Source of the DNA: Paraburkholderia caballeronis
Lineage (GTDB): Bacteria > Pseudomonadota > Gammaproteobacteria > Burkholderiales > Burkholderiaceae
Length of the DNA stretch: 64,000 nt
NCBI RefSeq assembly: GCF_900104845.1
Contig: NZ_FNSR01000001.1
Span: 868,001-932,000, forward strand
Direction: 5' to 3'
Positions 46,331-56,215 of this stretch are shown here, piece after piece (the first letter of the stretch is position 1; each line of letters opens with the position of its first letter). The notes beneath the pieces were generated by a model, which worked only from the letters and a program-made list of their open reading frames with translations, was not told where the DNA came from and searched no databases. The translations under genes and the position numbers were made by a program.

Positions 46331-47338
46331 TCATTCCTCGCCGAACTTGCGTTCGACCTTCAGCGGCGGCGCCCAGGCGGGCATGGCGGCGTCCTGTTCG
46401 TCGGTGGTGAGGCCGGGCACGCCCTGCACCGGATTGCCGAGCATCGGGAAACCCAGCTTCTCGCGCGACTCGTAATACGCCTGCGCGACCGCGCGCGACA
46501 GCGCGCGGATGCGGCCGATATAGGCGGCGCGCTCGGTCACCGAGATCGCGCCGCGCGCGTCGAGCAGGTTGAACGTGTGGGCGGCCTTCAGCACGAGTTC
46601 GTATGCGGGCAGCGCAAGCTGCTGCTCCATCATCCGCTTCGCTTCGCCTTCGTATGCGTTGAAGAACGTGAACAGCAGCTCGACGTTCGCGTGCTCGAAG
46701 TTGTAGGTGGACTGCTCGACCTCGTTCTGGTGATACACGTCGCCATAGGTGAGGCGGCGCAGTTCTGGACCGTTCGGGCCTTGCTCCTCCCACTCGGTCC
46801 ACACGAGGTCGTACACGTTCTCGACCTTCTGCAGATACATCGCGAGGCGTTCGAGGCCGTACGTGATCTCGCCGAGCACCGGCTTGCAGTCGAGGCCGCC
46901 GACCTGCTGGAAGTACGTGAACTGCGTGACCTCCATCCCGTTCAGCCACACTTCCCAGCCGAGGCCCCATGCGCCGAGCGTCGGGTTTTCCCAGTCGTCC
47001 TCGACGAAGCGCACGTCGTTCTGCTGCAGGTCGAAGCCGAGTGCTTCGAGCGAGCCGAGGTACAGGTCGAGGATGTTTTCCGGCGCGGGCTTCAGCACGA
47101 CCTGGTACTGGTAGTAGTGCTGCAGGCGGTTCGGGTTCTCGCCGTAGCGGCCGTCCTTCGGGCGGCGCGACGGCTGCACGTACGCGGCGCGCCACGGCTC
47201 GGGGCCGATCGCGCGCAGGAAGGTGTGGACGTGCGACGTGCCGGCGCCGACTTCCATGTCGATCGGCTGGAGCAGCGCGCAGCCCTGCTTGTCCCAGTAG
47301 GACTGGAGCGTCAGGATGATTTGCTGAAACGTGAGCAT
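46331..47338 (-). CDS. glyQ: Glycine--tRNA ligase alpha subunit
   Basis: This is the catalytic alpha chain of the alpha2-beta2 glycyl-tRNA synthetase. The 335-residue protein starts [40 protein letters not shown] (near 28-47), [19 protein letters not shown] and [10 protein letters not shown] are family landmarks. A 30-residue tail after [12 protein letters not shown] is longer than in E. coli. The ATG at 47338 is used; an upstream GTG frame lacks support. Four AGGCAC repeats directly upstream include purine-rich bases that could assist ribosome binding. Confidence 0.96.
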   Translation of the reverse strand: MLTFQQIILTLQSYWDKQGCALLQPIDMEVGAGTSHVHTFLRAIGPEPWRAAYVQPSRRPKDGRYGENPNRLQHYYQYQVVLKPAPENILDLYLGSLEALGFDLQQNDVRFVEDDWENPTLGAWGLGWEVWLNGMEVTQFTYFQQVGGLDCKPVLGEITYGLERLAMYLQKVENVYDLVWTEWEEQGPNGPELRRLTYGDVYHQNEVEQSTYNFEHANVELLFTFFNAYEGEAKRMMEQQLALPAYELVLKAAHTFNLLDARGAISVTERAAYIGRIRALSRAVAQAYYESREKLGFPMLGNPVQGVPGLTTDEQDAAMPAWAPPLKVERKFGEE

Positions 47339-47340
47339 GA

Positions 47341-47380
47341 AGTGCCTGCAGTGCCTCTTGTGCCTTCTTGTGCCTGTTGG
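47341..47380. repeat. Short tandem repeat just upstream of glyQ
   Basis: GTGCCT occurs four times, at spacings of 9, 9 and 10 bp (AGGCAC on the glyQ strand). It occupies the ribosome-binding region of glyQ. Such a repeat could vary in length between strains. Confidence 0.55.
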
Positions 47381-47473
47381 GAGGCGGGAAGCGGCGCGCC
47401 CGGCGCGCCGCGCGACGCGGGTCATCCGCCGTGCGCGGCCGCGGCCGGGGGCGGCCACGTGCTAAAACGTTGA

Positions 47474-47479
47474 ATTTTA
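47474..47479 (-). promoter_or_regulatory. -10-like TAAAAT for glyQS
   Basis: On the minus strand TAAAAT lies 136 bp before the glyQ ATG in the lnt-glyQ gap. The hexamer 17 bp upstream (GTCGCA) is a poor -35 match, so the call is tentative. Confidence 0.35.
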
Positions 47480-47583
47480 CCGGATTGCCGCTTCGTTGCG
47501 ACCGGCGCGGCGATTCGGGCCGTGCCGACGCGATGCGCGCGGCGGTTTGCGCGGCTGGGCCGTAATCGCCCGGGGTCCGCCAC

Positions 47584-49353
47584 TTATCGTTCGGCGTCCG
47601 CTGCCGTTCGCCGTTTCGCGCGGCCCGGCCCGAACGCGAAACCGAACGCGAGCAGCAGCAGCGACACCGCGAGCACCGTGTTGTTGCCGCTCATCACGTA
47701 CGGCGTGAAACCCGTCGTCCCCTGGATGCGCACGTCGAGCGAGCCCTCGGTGAACGTCGGCAGCCGCGCGATCACGTTGCCGTGCCCGTCGATCGCGGCG
47801 GTCACGCCGGTGTTCGTCGCGCGCAGCATCGGGCGGCCGGTTTCGAGCGAGCGCATCCGCGCGATCTGCAAATGCTGGTCGAGCGCGATCGTGTCGCCGA
47901 ACCACGCGAGGTTCGTCGAGTTGATCAGCACGCCGGCCGACGTCGGGTTCTCGCGCACCGTGCGCGCGACTTCCTCTCCGAAGATGTCCTCGTAGCAGAT
48001 GTTCACCGCGACCGGCTGGTTGTGGACCATGAACGGCGGCTGCACCGGCGCGCCGCGCGCGAAGTCGCCGAGCGGGATGTTCATCAGGTTCACGAACCAG
48101 CGGAAGCCCCACGGCACGAACTCGCCGAACGGCACCAGATGATGCTTGTCGTAGCGGTACAGGCCGGCCACGCCGGGCGTGATGCCGAACAGGCTGTTCG
48201 TGTAGTCGATCACGCGGCCTTCCGGCGTCACGGTGCCGCCGACCGCGCCGAACAGGATCGCGGTGCCGGTCGAGTCCGCGAAGCGGCGGATCGCGAGCGC
48301 GAACGGCTCCGGCATCTGCTGGAGCAGCACCGGCACCGCGGTTTCCGGCGTGACCACGAGATCGGCCGGCTTGTCGGTGATGAGCCGCCGGAACTCGTCG
48401 AGCGCCGCGACCATCCCGGCTTCCTCGAACTTCATCTCCTGCTTGACGTTGCCTTGCAGCAGCCGCACGTCGAGCGGCGCGTTCGCGGGGAGCGTCCACG
48501 ACACCAGCGGCAGCAGCAGTCCCGCGACGATCAGCGCGGCCGCGCCGAGCGCGGGCGTCGCGATCCGCGAGCGTTCGACGGCGCGGGCGGCGTTGCCGGT
48601 GCGCCGTGCCGCGCGCGCTTCGCTGACCCGCACAAGTGCCTGCACGACGAGCGCCGCGACGAGCGCGAGCATCCAGCCGACGCCGTACACGCCGACGATC
48701 GGCGCGAAACCGGCGAGTGGGCCGTCGACCTGCGGATAACCGCTCGCGAGCCACGGAAAGCCGGTGAACACGGTGCCGCGCGCCCATTCGCCGAGCGCCC
48801 ACGCGCTCGCGAACGCGAATGCGCCGTGCCATGTCGGCGAGAACGGGCGCGGGTCGCGGGCCGCGGTGTTGCCGTTCCCATGGCTCGCGTGGCCCGCGCA
48901 GAACGACCACAGCGCCGCCGCGAGCGCCGGATACAGGCCGAGGTACAGCGAGAACAGCACGAGCGCGGCGCCGGCGAGCGCGGCGGGCATCCCGCCGTAC
49001 GTGTGCATGCTGACGTACAGCCACCAGACGCCGGTCACGAAGTTGCCGAAGCCGAACGCCCAGCCGGTCAACAGCGCGCTTCGCCAGCCGGTCGTGCGCG
49101 TGAGCCAGAAATAGAAGAACGCGAAAATCGCGATCGACAGCCAGCCGCCGTGCGGCGTCGGCGCGAACGACAGCGTGTGCAGCGCGCCGGCGGCGACCGC
49201 CGCGACGTAGTGCCAGAACGGCAGCGTGCGGCGGGTCGCGGCGGCGACGCGGCCCGCGCCGTTTGCGTTGCTCGCGCTTCGTGAGCTTGCTGCGCTGTCT
49301 GCGCCGGTCGGGCGCGCGTCGTCGCGCGCGGGGGATCGGATCGGTTCGGCCAT
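47584..49353 (-). CDS. lnt: Apolipoprotein N-acyltransferase
   Basis: Lnt adds the third acyl chain to the N-terminal Cys of lipoproteins in the inner membrane. The 589-residue protein has about six N-terminal membrane helices (45-250), followed by a nitrilase domain. The Glu-Lys-Cys triad is visible: Glu in VTPETAVPV near 334, Lys in KHHLVPFGEF near 400, and Cys in NICYEDIFG near 453. A final membrane helix lies near 560-580. The N-terminal 40 residues are Ser/Ala-rich and longer than in E. coli. It follows corC (209 bp), the common order. Confidence 0.95.
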   Translation of the reverse strand: MAEPIRSPARDDARPTGADSAASSRSASNANGAGRVAAATRRTLPFWHYVAAVAAGALHTLSFAPTPHGGWLSIAIFAFFYFWLTRTTGWRSALLTGWAFGFGNFVTGVWWLYVSMHTYGGMPAALAGAALVLFSLYLGLYPALAAALWSFCAGHASHGNGNTAARDPRPFSPTWHGAFAFASAWALGEWARGTVFTGFPWLASGYPQVDGPLAGFAPIVGVYGVGWMLALVAALVVQALVRVSEARAARRTGNAARAVERSRIATPALGAAALIVAGLLLPLVSWTLPANAPLDVRLLQGNVKQEMKFEEAGMVAALDEFRRLITDKPADLVVTPETAVPVLLQQMPEPFALAIRRFADSTGTAILFGAVGGTVTPEGRVIDYTNSLFGITPGVAGLYRYDKHHLVPFGEFVPWGFRWFVNLMNIPLGDFARGAPVQPPFMVHNQPVAVNICYEDIFGEEVARTVRENPTSAGVLINSTNLAWFGDTIALDQHLQIARMRSLETGRPMLRATNTGVTAAIDGHGNVIARLPTFTEGSLDVRIQGTTGFTPYVMSGNNTVLAVSLLLLAFGFAFGPGRAKRRTAADAER

Positions 49354-49562
49354 CGGACGTTTCGGGAGGGCGCGCGGATCGGCCCGCGCGCGGGATTCGG
49401 ACAGGGCGGCGTCGCAGCGGCGGCGGACCGGAGCGGCTGACGGTTCGGGCGGCCCGGCCGCCGTGCGTTATGCGGCGTCGGCCGCAATTGTCGCAGGTTG
49501 TGATGACGGCGGACGACGCGTGCATTGTTGGCCGCCGCGCTGGCCGCGAAGGATCGCGCCGC

Positions 49563-50456
49563 TCAGGTGCCCGGCGGCTGCACCGCCGCTTCGCGCTGGC
49601 CGGCGAGCGGGTCGCGGCGCACGAGCAGCACGTGCAGCTGGCGCGCGTCCGCGCGCAGCACCTCGAAGATCAGGTCGTCGATCCGCACCTTCTCGCCCCG
49701 GTGCGGCACGCGGCCGAAGCGATGCGTGACGAGCCCGCCGATCGTATCGACCTCCTCGTCGGAGAAGTGCGTGCCGAACGCCTCGTTGAACTGCTCGATC
49801 TCGGTCAGCGCGCGCACGCGGTAGCGGCCGTCCGGCGATGCGATGATGTTGCCGCTTTCCTCGTCGAAATCGTATTCGTCCTCGATGTCGCCGACGATCT
49901 GCTCCAGCACGTCCTCGATCGTAATCAGGCCCGCGACGCCGCCGTATTCGTCGACGACGAGCGCGATGTGGTTGCGGTTCATCCGGAAGTCGCGCAGCAG
50001 CACGTTCAGGCGCTTCGACTCCGGGATGAACACGGCCGGGCGCAGCATTCCGCGCACGTCGAACTCCTCTTCCGCGTAGTAGCGCAGCAGGTCCTTCGAC
50101 AGCAGCACGCCGATCACGTTGTCGCGGTTGCCCTCGTACACCGGATAGCGCGAGTGCGCTTTTTCGAGCACGAACGGAATGAATTCGTCGGGGCTTTCGG
50201 CGATGTTGATCGCGTCCATCTGCGCGCGCGGCACCATGATGTCGCGCGCGCACAGTTCGGACACCTGGAACACGCCTTCGATCATCGACAGCGAGTCCGC
50301 GTCGATCAGATTGCGTTCGTGCGCGTCCTGGAGAATTTCGAGAAGTTCGCTGCGCGAGTCGGGCTCGGGCGAGATGAAGTCGGTCAGCCGCTCAAGGAGG
50401 GAGCGCTTTTCCTGCGGTTTTTCGGTCTGTCGTCGACTGGGATAGGAGTCGTTCAT
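49563..50456 (-). CDS. corC: HlyC/CorC family transporter-associated protein (CBS domains)
   Basis: A 297-residue cytosolic protein with two CBS domains (about 70-200, from VSELCARDIMVPRAQMDAI and NVLLRDFRMNRNHIALVVDEYGG) and a C-terminal CorC/HlyC domain (about 210-290). It lacks the membrane DUF21 domain, like E. coli YbeX/CorC, which is linked to magnesium/cobalt efflux and ribosome metabolism. Its place between ybeY and lnt is conserved. The ATG at 50456 follows TAGGA-like purines weakly. Confidence 0.92.
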   Translation of the reverse strand: MNDSYPSRRQTEKPQEKRSLLERLTDFISPEPDSRSELLEILQDAHERNLIDADSLSMIEGVFQVSELCARDIMVPRAQMDAINIAESPDEFIPFVLEKAHSRYPVYEGNRDNVIGVLLSKDLLRYYAEEEFDVRGMLRPAVFIPESKRLNVLLRDFRMNRNHIALVVDEYGGVAGLITIEDVLEQIVGDIEDEYDFDEESGNIIASPDGRYRVRALTEIEQFNEAFGTHFSDEEVDTIGGLVTHRFGRVPHRGEKVRIDDLIFEVLRADARQLHVLLVRRDPLAGQREAAVQPPGT

Positions 50457-50807
50457 GGCGGTGCGCCCCACGAGGCCGGGCGCGCTGTTGCGGAGCGTTA
50501 AGGATACACCACGCCTGTGGCGCGCCCGTGTCCGCGAGCGCGCCGGCCGGGCGCCGCGCGGCACACGGTTTCATCGTAGCGCAGATGCTGCCGTGCGGCA
50601 GCGCTTTCGCGGTTCGTTCGCCATTGGGCCAGTGCCGGGAATCTGACGACTCCGATTCCCCATACGGTTTGCGGCCGGCGAACGAATCGGCGGACTTTGA
50701 CGTTTGCCTTTCGGACTTTCCGCTCTCATGACGCCGCTGCGCGGTTCGGGACTCGCGGGCGGCGAGTGGTGGTGTGCGAAGCCCGAGCGCAGCGGCGGGG
50801 AAAGCGC
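50457..50807. other. 351-bp gap between corC and chaC
   Basis: No gene is supported. A small perfect hairpin (GCTGCC/GGCAGC, near 50586-50601) is present without a T-run. The gap suggests corC-lnt have a separate promoter from miaB-phoH-ybeY-chaC, but no good sigma70 boxes are seen. Confidence 0.4.
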
Positions 50808-51494
50808 CTATCCGCAGCACCGCTGCAACAGTCTCTCCAGCGCGCGATCCGGCATTCCGCTTGCGCGCAGCGCCTCGACCGTGCGCCGCACGTAGTCGAG
50901 CGTCGTGCCGTAGCGGCCGGTCGCGCAGCCGAACACGGTCCGCACGGTGTCGTCGGTGAGCTTGCCGGTGTACGACGGCACGTCGCGCCGCATCACGAAC
51001 GCGAGCGCGGCGACGCGCCGTCCGTCGTCCAGCGCGCACGGCAGCCACGCGGGCCGGTACGAGCCCATCGCCATTTCGCGCCGCCACAGTGCTTCGAGGT
51101 GGGGCATCACGCCGTCCGCGGCGAGCCGGAACGCGACGCCGGCGCACGAGCCGCCGCGGTCGAGCGCGAGCACGAGACCCGGCTGTTCGGGCGTGCCGCG
51201 ATTCACGCGCGACCACAGATACAGCCCGCGATGGTAGCCATGCACGCGCGAGCGCACGCTCTCGACGGTCGGCAGCCCCGGATTCCAGATTAGCGAGCCG
51301 TAACCGAACAGCCACAGGTCGGTTGCGCGGTCCCAGCGCGACAGCGCGCAGTCGAGCGATGCGCCGAGTTCGTCGTCGGTGAGCAGCCGCGATTCGCCGA
51401 GCTTCGGCGGGTAGCCGCCGAAGCCGCCGTCATCGCCGCCGTTGACCGGGGCGGGCAACGGCGGGCCGGAGGCGTCGGGGGCTTTTTCGCTCAT
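50808..51494 (-). CDS. chaC: Gamma-glutamylcyclotransferase (ChaC family)
   Basis: ChaC enzymes degrade glutathione to 5-oxoproline and Cys-Gly. The 228-residue protein has the substrate-loop motif LWLFGYGSLIWNPG (near 61-74) and the later catalytic-region ALAFVMRRDVPSYTGKL. About 40 N-terminal residues are Gly/Pro-rich. The start ATG at 51494 is preferred over a longer frame. It lies 40 bp downstream of ybeY and is probably co-transcribed with it. Confidence 0.88.
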   Translation of the reverse strand: MSEKAPDASGPPLPAPVNGGDDGGFGGYPPKLGESRLLTDDELGASLDCALSRWDRATDLWLFGYGSLIWNPGLPTVESVRSRVHGYHRGLYLWSRVNRGTPEQPGLVLALDRGGSCAGVAFRLAADGVMPHLEALWRREMAMGSYRPAWLPCALDDGRRVAALAFVMRRDVPSYTGKLTDDTVRTVFGCATGRYGTTLDYVRRTVEALRASGMPDRALERLLQRCCG

Positions 51495-51534
51495 GGTCGG
51501 GCGGGCGTTGGCGGACGGGCTGAACGCGGCGGCG

Positions 51535-51996
51535 TTATTTATACGGGTCGGGGAAACCGAGCGACGTGAGGATGTCGGTCTCGATCGACTCCATCTCCTC
51601 GGCTTCCTCTTCGACTTCGTGATCGTAACCCTGCGCATGCAGCGCGCCATGCACGAGCAGATGCGCGTAGTGCGCGCCGAGCGGCTTGCCCTGCTCGGCC
51701 GCTTCCTTCTCGACGACCGGGCAGCACAGGATCAGGTCGCCGGTCACCGGGTCGTTTTCGCTTTCCGCGTACGCGAACGTCAGCACGTTGGTCGCGTAGT
51801 CCTTGCCGCGCCACGTGCGGTTCAGCAGCCGGCCTTCGTCGGCGTCGACGAAGCGCACCGTCAGCTCCGCGTCCGCGAAGAGGGCCGCCTTCAGCCACGC
51901 GGCGACCGTCGCGCGCGGCAGCGCGGCCTTGTGTTGCGGGAACGCCTTCGCGGCGGGGAACTGGAGCGTCAGTTTCAGTTTCGGGGCGCGGGCCAT
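51535..51996 (-). CDS. ybeY: Endoribonuclease YbeY
   Basis: YbeY is a metal-dependent RNase in 16S rRNA 3'-end maturation and ribosome quality control. The 153-residue protein has the H3xH5xH zinc site in [11 protein letters not shown] (His116, His120, His126) and the conserved [17 protein letters not shown] (58-74). It lies 36 bp after phoH, the usual miaB-phoH-ybeY order. Confidence 0.95.
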   Translation of the reverse strand: MARAPKLKLTLQFPAAKAFPQHKAALPRATVAAWLKAALFADAELTVRFVDADEGRLLNRTWRGKDYATNVLTFAYAESENDPVTGDLILCCPVVEKEAAEQGKPLGAHYAHLLVHGALHAQGYDHEVEEEAEEMESIETDILTSLGFPDPYK

Positions 51997-52032
51997 GACG
52001 GGTCGGGTCGGCGGATAGGGTCGTCGGGGCGG

Positions 52033-53112
52033 TCAGCGCGCATCCGCGCCGCCGTCCTTCTTCGCGTGCGCGTCGTAGGCCTCGACGATGCGCGCGACGA
52101 GCGGATGCCGCACCACGTCCGCGCTCGTGAAGCGCGTGAGCGCGATCCCGCGCACGTCCGTGAGCACCTGCTGCGCCTCGATCAGCCCGCTCTTGTGGCC
52201 CCGCGGCAGGTCCACCTGGGTGGTGTCGCCGGTCACGACCGCCTTCGAGCCGAAGCCGATCCGCGTGAGGAACATCTTCATCTGCTCGGGCGTCGTGTTC
52301 TGCGCCTCGTCGAGGATGATGAACGCGTGGTTCAGCGTGCGGCCGCGCATGTACGCGAGCGGCGCGATTTCGATCATCTGCCGCTCGAACATCTTCGCGG
52401 TCTTGTCGAAGCCGAGCAGGTCGTAGAGGGCGTCGTACAGCGGCCGCAGATACGGATCGACCTTCTGCGCGAGGTCGCCCGGCAGGAAGCCGAGCCGTTC
52501 GCCCGCCTCGACCGCCGGACGCGTCAGCACGATGCGCTTCACCTGATCGCGTTCGAGCGCGTCGACCGCGCAGGCGACCGCCAGATAGGTCTTGCCGGTG
52601 CCGGCCGGGCCGATGCCGAACGTCACGTCGTGCGAGATGATCTGCTTCAGGTATTCGCGCTGCGCGGGCGTGCGCCCGCGCAGGTCGGCGCGGCGCGTGT
52701 ACAGCTTCGGGCCTTGCTCTTCGGGGTCGAGGCCTTCGATCACCGGTTCGTCGAACGGATGGTCCGGGTCGCCGCGAAAGCGCGGATCGAGTGTGTCGCC
52801 GCCGTTCCCGTTGCCGGACGGGCGCGGGTCGCTTGCCCGGCTGGCCAGGTGCCGCGCTTCGACGAGCGCGAGCTGGATGTCGTCGACCGACAGCGGATCG
52901 CGCGCCTTGTTGTAGAAGTTTTCGAGCGCGGTGAGCGCGGTTTTCGCGCCGCGGCCGCGGATGGAGATGCGATGGCCCCGGCGCGACAGCGTGACGTCGA
53001 GCGCCTGTTCGATCTGCCGGAGGTTTTCGTCGAGCGGGCCGCACAGGTTCGCGAGGCGGGCGTTGTCGTCGCGCGGCGCGTTGAATTCCAGGGTCTGCTG
53101 GTTGGGCTTCAA
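52033..53112 (-). CDS. ybeZ: PhoH-like ATPase (YbeZ)
   Basis: A 359-residue P-loop ATPase of the PhoH/YbeZ group, a partner of YbeY in ribosome metabolism. An N-terminal KH-like region (about 20-70) precedes Walker A GPAGTGKTYLA near 165 and Walker B AFIILDEAQNTTPEQM near 262, followed by TGDTTQVDLP. It overlaps neither neighbour; miaB ends 22 bp upstream. Confidence 0.93.
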   Translation of the reverse strand: MKPNQQTLEFNAPRDDNARLANLCGPLDENLRQIEQALDVTLSRRGHRISIRGRGAKTALTALENFYNKARDPLSVDDIQLALVEARHLASRASDPRPSGNGNGGDTLDPRFRGDPDHPFDEPVIEGLDPEEQGPKLYTRRADLRGRTPAQREYLKQIISHDVTFGIGPAGTGKTYLAVACAVDALERDQVKRIVLTRPAVEAGERLGFLPGDLAQKVDPYLRPLYDALYDLLGFDKTAKMFERQMIEIAPLAYMRGRTLNHAFIILDEAQNTTPEQMKMFLTRIGFGSKAVVTGDTTQVDLPRGHKSGLIEAQQVLTDVRGIALTRFTSADVVRHPLVARIVEAYDAHAKKDGGADAR

Positions 53113-53134
53113 GATGTCGGTGGATTCCAGGTCT

Positions 53135-54508
53135 TCAGTGCGCGAGCGCGGACGCGGCGTCGTGCGCGAGCACCAGTTCGCCGCGCAGCGAGTGCGGGTA
53201 CGCGTGATTGATCTTCACGTCGATCATCTGGCCGATCAGACGCGCGTGTGATGCGACCGGCGCCGGGAAATTCACGACGCGGTTGTTCTGGGTGCGGCCG
53301 GACAGTTCGGTCGGGTCCTTGCGCGACGGACCTTCGACCAGAATCCGCTCGACCTTGCCGACCATCGACTGGCTGATGCGCGCGACGTTTTCCTCGATCG
53401 TCGCCTGCAGATGCTGCAGGCGTTTGAGCTTCACTTCGCGCGGCGTGTCGTCGTGCAGGTTCGCGGCCGGCGTGCCGGGACGCGGGCTGTAGATGAACGA
53501 GAAACTCGTGTCGTAGCTCATCTCGTCGACGAGCGCCATCGTCTTCGCGAAGTCGTCCTCGGTCTCGCCGGGGAAACCCACGATGATGTCGGTCGACAGC
53601 GACAGGTCCGGACGGATCGCGCGCAGCCGGCGAATCACCGACTTGTATTCGAGCACCGTGTAGCCGCGCTTCATCGCCATCAGCACGCGGTCGGAGCCGT
53701 GCTGGACCGGCAGGTGCAGATGGCTGACCAGCTTCGGCACCTTCGCGTACGCGTCGATCAGCCGTTGCGTGAACTCCTTCGGATGCGACGTCGTATAGCG
53801 GATCCGCTCGATGCCGGGAATGTCGGCAACGTATTCGATCAGCGTCGCGAAGTCGGCGACGTCGTGCGAGCCGGCCGTCAGCGCGCCACGATAGGCGTTC
53901 ACGTTCTGGCCGAGCAGCGTCACTTCGCGCACGCCCTGGTCCGCGAGGCCGGCGATTTCGGTCAGCACGTCGTCGAGCGGGCGCGACACTTCCTCGCCGC
54001 GCGTGTACGGCACCACGCAGTAGCTGCAGTATTTGCTGCACCCTTCCATGATCGACACGAACGCGCTCGGGCCTTCGACGCGCGCGGGCGGCAGGTGGTC
54101 GAACTTCTCGATCTCCGGGAACGAGATGTCGACCTGCGGACGGCCGCTCGCGCGGCGCGCGTCGATCATCTGCGGCAGGCGGTGCAGCGTCTGCGGGCCG
54201 AACACCAGATCGACGTACGGCGCGCGCGCGACGATCGACGCGCCTTCCTGGCTCGCGACGCAGCCGCCGACGCCGATCAGCAGGTTCGGATTCGCTTCCT
54301 TCAGCTCGCGCACGCGGCCGAGGTCGGAGAACACCTTTTCCTGCGCCTTTTCGCGCACCGAGCAGGTGTTGAACAGGATCACGTCCGCGTCTTCGGGCGT
54401 GTTGGTCTTGATGAGGCCTTCGGCGGCGCCGAGTACGTCGACCATCTTGTCGGAGTCGTACTCGTTCATCTGGCAGCCAAAGGTCTTTACATAAACTTTC
54501 TTCGTCAT
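53135..54508 (-). CDS. miaB: tRNA-2-methylthio-N6-dimethylallyladenosine synthase MiaB
   Basis: MiaB is a radical-SAM enzyme that methylthiolates i6A37 in tRNAs reading UNN codons. The 457-residue protein has the UPF0004 domain beginning [15 protein letters not shown] (Cys12), the radical-SAM cluster CSKYCSYC (Cys157, Cys161, Cys164) and a C-terminal TRAM domain (about 378-445). All needed cysteines are present. It starts the long minus-strand run. Confidence 0.96.
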   Translation of the reverse strand: MTKKVYVKTFGCQMNEYDSDKMVDVLGAAEGLIKTNTPEDADVILFNTCSVREKAQEKVFSDLGRVRELKEANPNLLIGVGGCVASQEGASIVARAPYVDLVFGPQTLHRLPQMIDARRASGRPQVDISFPEIEKFDHLPPARVEGPSAFVSIMEGCSKYCSYCVVPYTRGEEVSRPLDDVLTEIAGLADQGVREVTLLGQNVNAYRGALTAGSHDVADFATLIEYVADIPGIERIRYTTSHPKEFTQRLIDAYAKVPKLVSHLHLPVQHGSDRVLMAMKRGYTVLEYKSVIRRLRAIRPDLSLSTDIIVGFPGETEDDFAKTMALVDEMSYDTSFSFIYSPRPGTPAANLHDDTPREVKLKRLQHLQATIEENVARISQSMVGKVERILVEGPSRKDPTELSGRTQNNRVVNFPAPVASHARLIGQMIDVKINHAYPHSLRGELVLAHDAASALAH

Positions 54509-54657
54509 CGGGGGCGCCGTTCGCAGTGGTTGACCTGGGGGCGTTGTCTTAACGGACTACGGGTGAAATGAGGGTGGTATCGCGCGGGCCGCGTTGGCGT
54601 TCGTTCTTTTGGGGTGTTTCCGGCGGCGCCCGATCCAGCACTCGGCGTAATCCATAA

Positions 54658-54663
54658 TTATAG
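54658..54663 (-). promoter_or_regulatory. -10 element TATAAT for the miaB transcript
   Basis: On the minus strand a consensus TATAAT lies about 150 bp upstream of the miaB ATG. No good -35 is seen 17 bp upstream (GAAAAC). Confidence 0.45.
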
Positions 54664-54955
54664 CCGGTTGCGGAGTGGGGTTTTCGGGGCGGCGGAGGCG
54701 GCCCGGGGCTGGTTTCAACCGTCGCCACCGCCTTCTCCTTCGTACGAACGGCCGGATGATTGATGGTTGTTCCCGGGAGTGTCCTCTGCGACTTGCATCT
54801 CGCCAGCTTTTCCAACCTGCCGGCCGCCATCCACGCGATACCGTCAAATCAGGCGAGATAACGGATGACGGGTCGCCCCTTGTATCCAAAGGATTCCGCG
54901 ATATCGGAGAATACGTTAAGACACCGCCAGCGATAACAGTGTGAAGATAACTTCG

Positions 54956-54984
54956 TTGGGACGACCGACCCCCGATGCTAGGCT
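54956..54984 (+). promoter_or_regulatory. Candidate promoter of the XRE-cupin gene
   Basis: TTGGGA (54956-54961) and TAGGCT (54979-54984) are spaced by 17 bp, with a TG one base upstream of the -10 as in extended -10 promoters. It ends 52 bp before the ATG at 55037. Confidence 0.45.
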
Positions 54985-55036
54985 TGCCTCCATTCATGCT
55001 CGTGCGCCGCGTGTGCGGCGCGTTCCGGAGGCAGTC

Positions 55037-55717
55037 ATGCATCTACCCCTTACGCTCGTCCGCGACGCGGAAGCCGGCGACGGCGCCCACGGCGCGCGCG
55101 CCGAAGGCCCGTTCGATTCGCTCGAAAACCTGGTCGGCGTGAACCTCGCGCGGTTGCGCGCCGAACGTCAACTGTCGCTCGACGCGCTCGCTCGCGCGTC
55201 CGGCGTGTCCCGCGCGATGCTCGCGCAGGTCGAGTCCGCGCGCAGCGTTCCGTCGATCAAGGTGCTGTGCAAGGTCGCGGCCGCGCTGAAGGTGTCGGTG
55301 TCCGCGTTCCTGCGGCGTCACGCGGTCAACGGCTTCGAGCATCTGCCGGCGGATCGCGCGAAGCGCGTCGTCAGCGCGGACGGACGCTACTCGGCGCGTG
55401 CGCTGTATCCGGACAGCGAGCCGGCGAGCGCCGAATTCCACGAACTGCGGATCGCGCCGCTGCACACCGAGCATGGCGCGCGCCGCGCGCCGGGCACGAC
55501 GATGAATCTCGTCGTCAGCGAAGGGACGCTTGAAGTCAGCGTGCACGATCAGCGCCAGTTGCTCGCGACCGGCGACGCGATCGTGTTCGACGCGGACCAG
55601 CCGCACAGCCTGCGCAATCCCGGCGATACCGAAGCGCGCGTGTTCCGCGTGACGGTGAACGCCGAGACGCCGCCGCGCTGGGACGTGCAGCCGGATGCGT
55701 CGCGGTCGGTGCAGTAA
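55037..55717 (+). CDS. XRE-family regulator with C-terminal cupin domain
   Basis: A 226-residue DNA-binding regulator. The helix-turn-helix is at about residues 33-90 (LSLDALARASGVSRAMLAQVE) and a cupin ligand-binding domain at about 130-215 (MNLVVSEGTLEVSV ... LATGDAIVFDADQPHSLRNP). Proteins of this design control small-molecule metabolism such as amino acids, polyamines or sulfur compounds; the target is unknown, since it stands alone between miaB and the ribB riboswitch. The ATG follows CGGAGGCAGTC, a strong ribosome-binding site. Confidence 0.9.
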   Translation: MHLPLTLVRDAEAGDGAHGARAEGPFDSLENLVGVNLARLRAERQLSLDALARASGVSRAMLAQVESARSVPSIKVLCKVAAALKVSVSAFLRRHAVNGFEHLPADRAKRVVSADGRYSARALYPDSEPASAEFHELRIAPLHTEHGARRAPGTTMNLVVSEGTLEVSVHDQRQLLATGDAIVFDADQPHSLRNPGDTEARVFRVTVNAETPPRWDVQPDASRSVQ

Positions 55718-55725
55718 CGCAGGCC

Positions 55726-55745
55726 GCCGTCGCAGCCGCGACGGC
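55726..55745 (+). terminator. Hairpin after the XRE-cupin gene
   Basis: A perfect 8-bp stem, GCCGTCGC/GCGACGGC with a 4-nt loop, begins 8 bp after the stop. No T-run follows directly, so termination would be weak or factor-assisted. Confidence 0.35.
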
Positions 55746-55859
55746 CGCTGAACGCCGCGCGAGAGCATCACCGCGCTTGCGGCATGGTTTTTTGGCCGGC
55801 CTGCACGATGTGGTCGGCTGTTGTATTCTCTGTCCGCCGGTTGATCCGGCAAATCAGTG

Positions 55860-56045
55860 CGTCTTCAGGGCGGGGTGAGATTCCCCACCGGCGGTATGCC
55901 GGTCTGGCCGAAACGGCCGGCCGACGAGCCCGCGAGCGCCTGCGCGAATTTTTCCAGTCCCGTGGCATTGCCATGGGCGCGCAGGGTCAGCAGATCTGGT
56001 GCGAAGCCAGAGCCGACGGTCATAGTCCGGATGGAAGAAGATGTG
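55860..56045 (+). ncRNA. FMN riboswitch (RFN element)
   Basis: This leader RNA senses flavin mononucleotide. The conserved blocks are present in order: TCTTCAGGGCGGGGTGAGAT (55862-55881), TTCCCCACCGGCGGTATGCC, GAGCCCGCGAGCGCC, GGTCAGCAGATCTGGTG, GAAGCCAGAGCCGACGGTCA and TAGTCCGGATGGAAGAAGA at the 3' end. Together they are unmistakable. It lies 170 bp upstream of ribB and should shut off its expression when FMN is abundant. A TATTCT -10-like box is at 55824-55829. Confidence 0.96.
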
Positions 56046-56175
56046 CAGATGGTCATGTTTGCCCCCGCGCAGCCTCAACCGAAAGGCGGCGCGAACGTGT
56101 CCCGCGTGGCGGGGCGCGGTTTCCGCGCGAGCGTTACGGCGGCGCGGCCGGGCGTCCTGTCTGTTTGCAATGCCC

Positions 56176-56214
56176 TGAAACGTTTTTCGCCCAACTCTTG
56201 CGAGGAGCGTTTCA
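56176..56214 (+). promoter_or_regulatory. Candidate RBS-masking hairpin of the riboswitch expression platform
   Basis: TGAAACG (56176-56182) pairs perfectly with CGTTTCA (56208-56214), and inside it CTC (56195-56197) can pair with GAG of the ribosome-binding site GAGGAG (56202-56207). The ATG is at 56216. The structure would hide the ribosome-binding site, fitting translational control by the FMN riboswitch. Confidence 0.5.
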
Positions 56215-56215
56215 C

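Larger units (their letters stand above)
54509..55036. other. 528-bp divergent intergenic region between miaB and the XRE-cupin gene
   Basis: No gene is supported. The stretch is less GC-rich than its surroundings and holds start signals for both sides: a minus-strand TATAAT at 54663-54658 for miaB and a plus-strand promoter-like pair near 54956-54984. Short frames inside lack ribosome-binding sites and domains. Confidence 0.5.
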
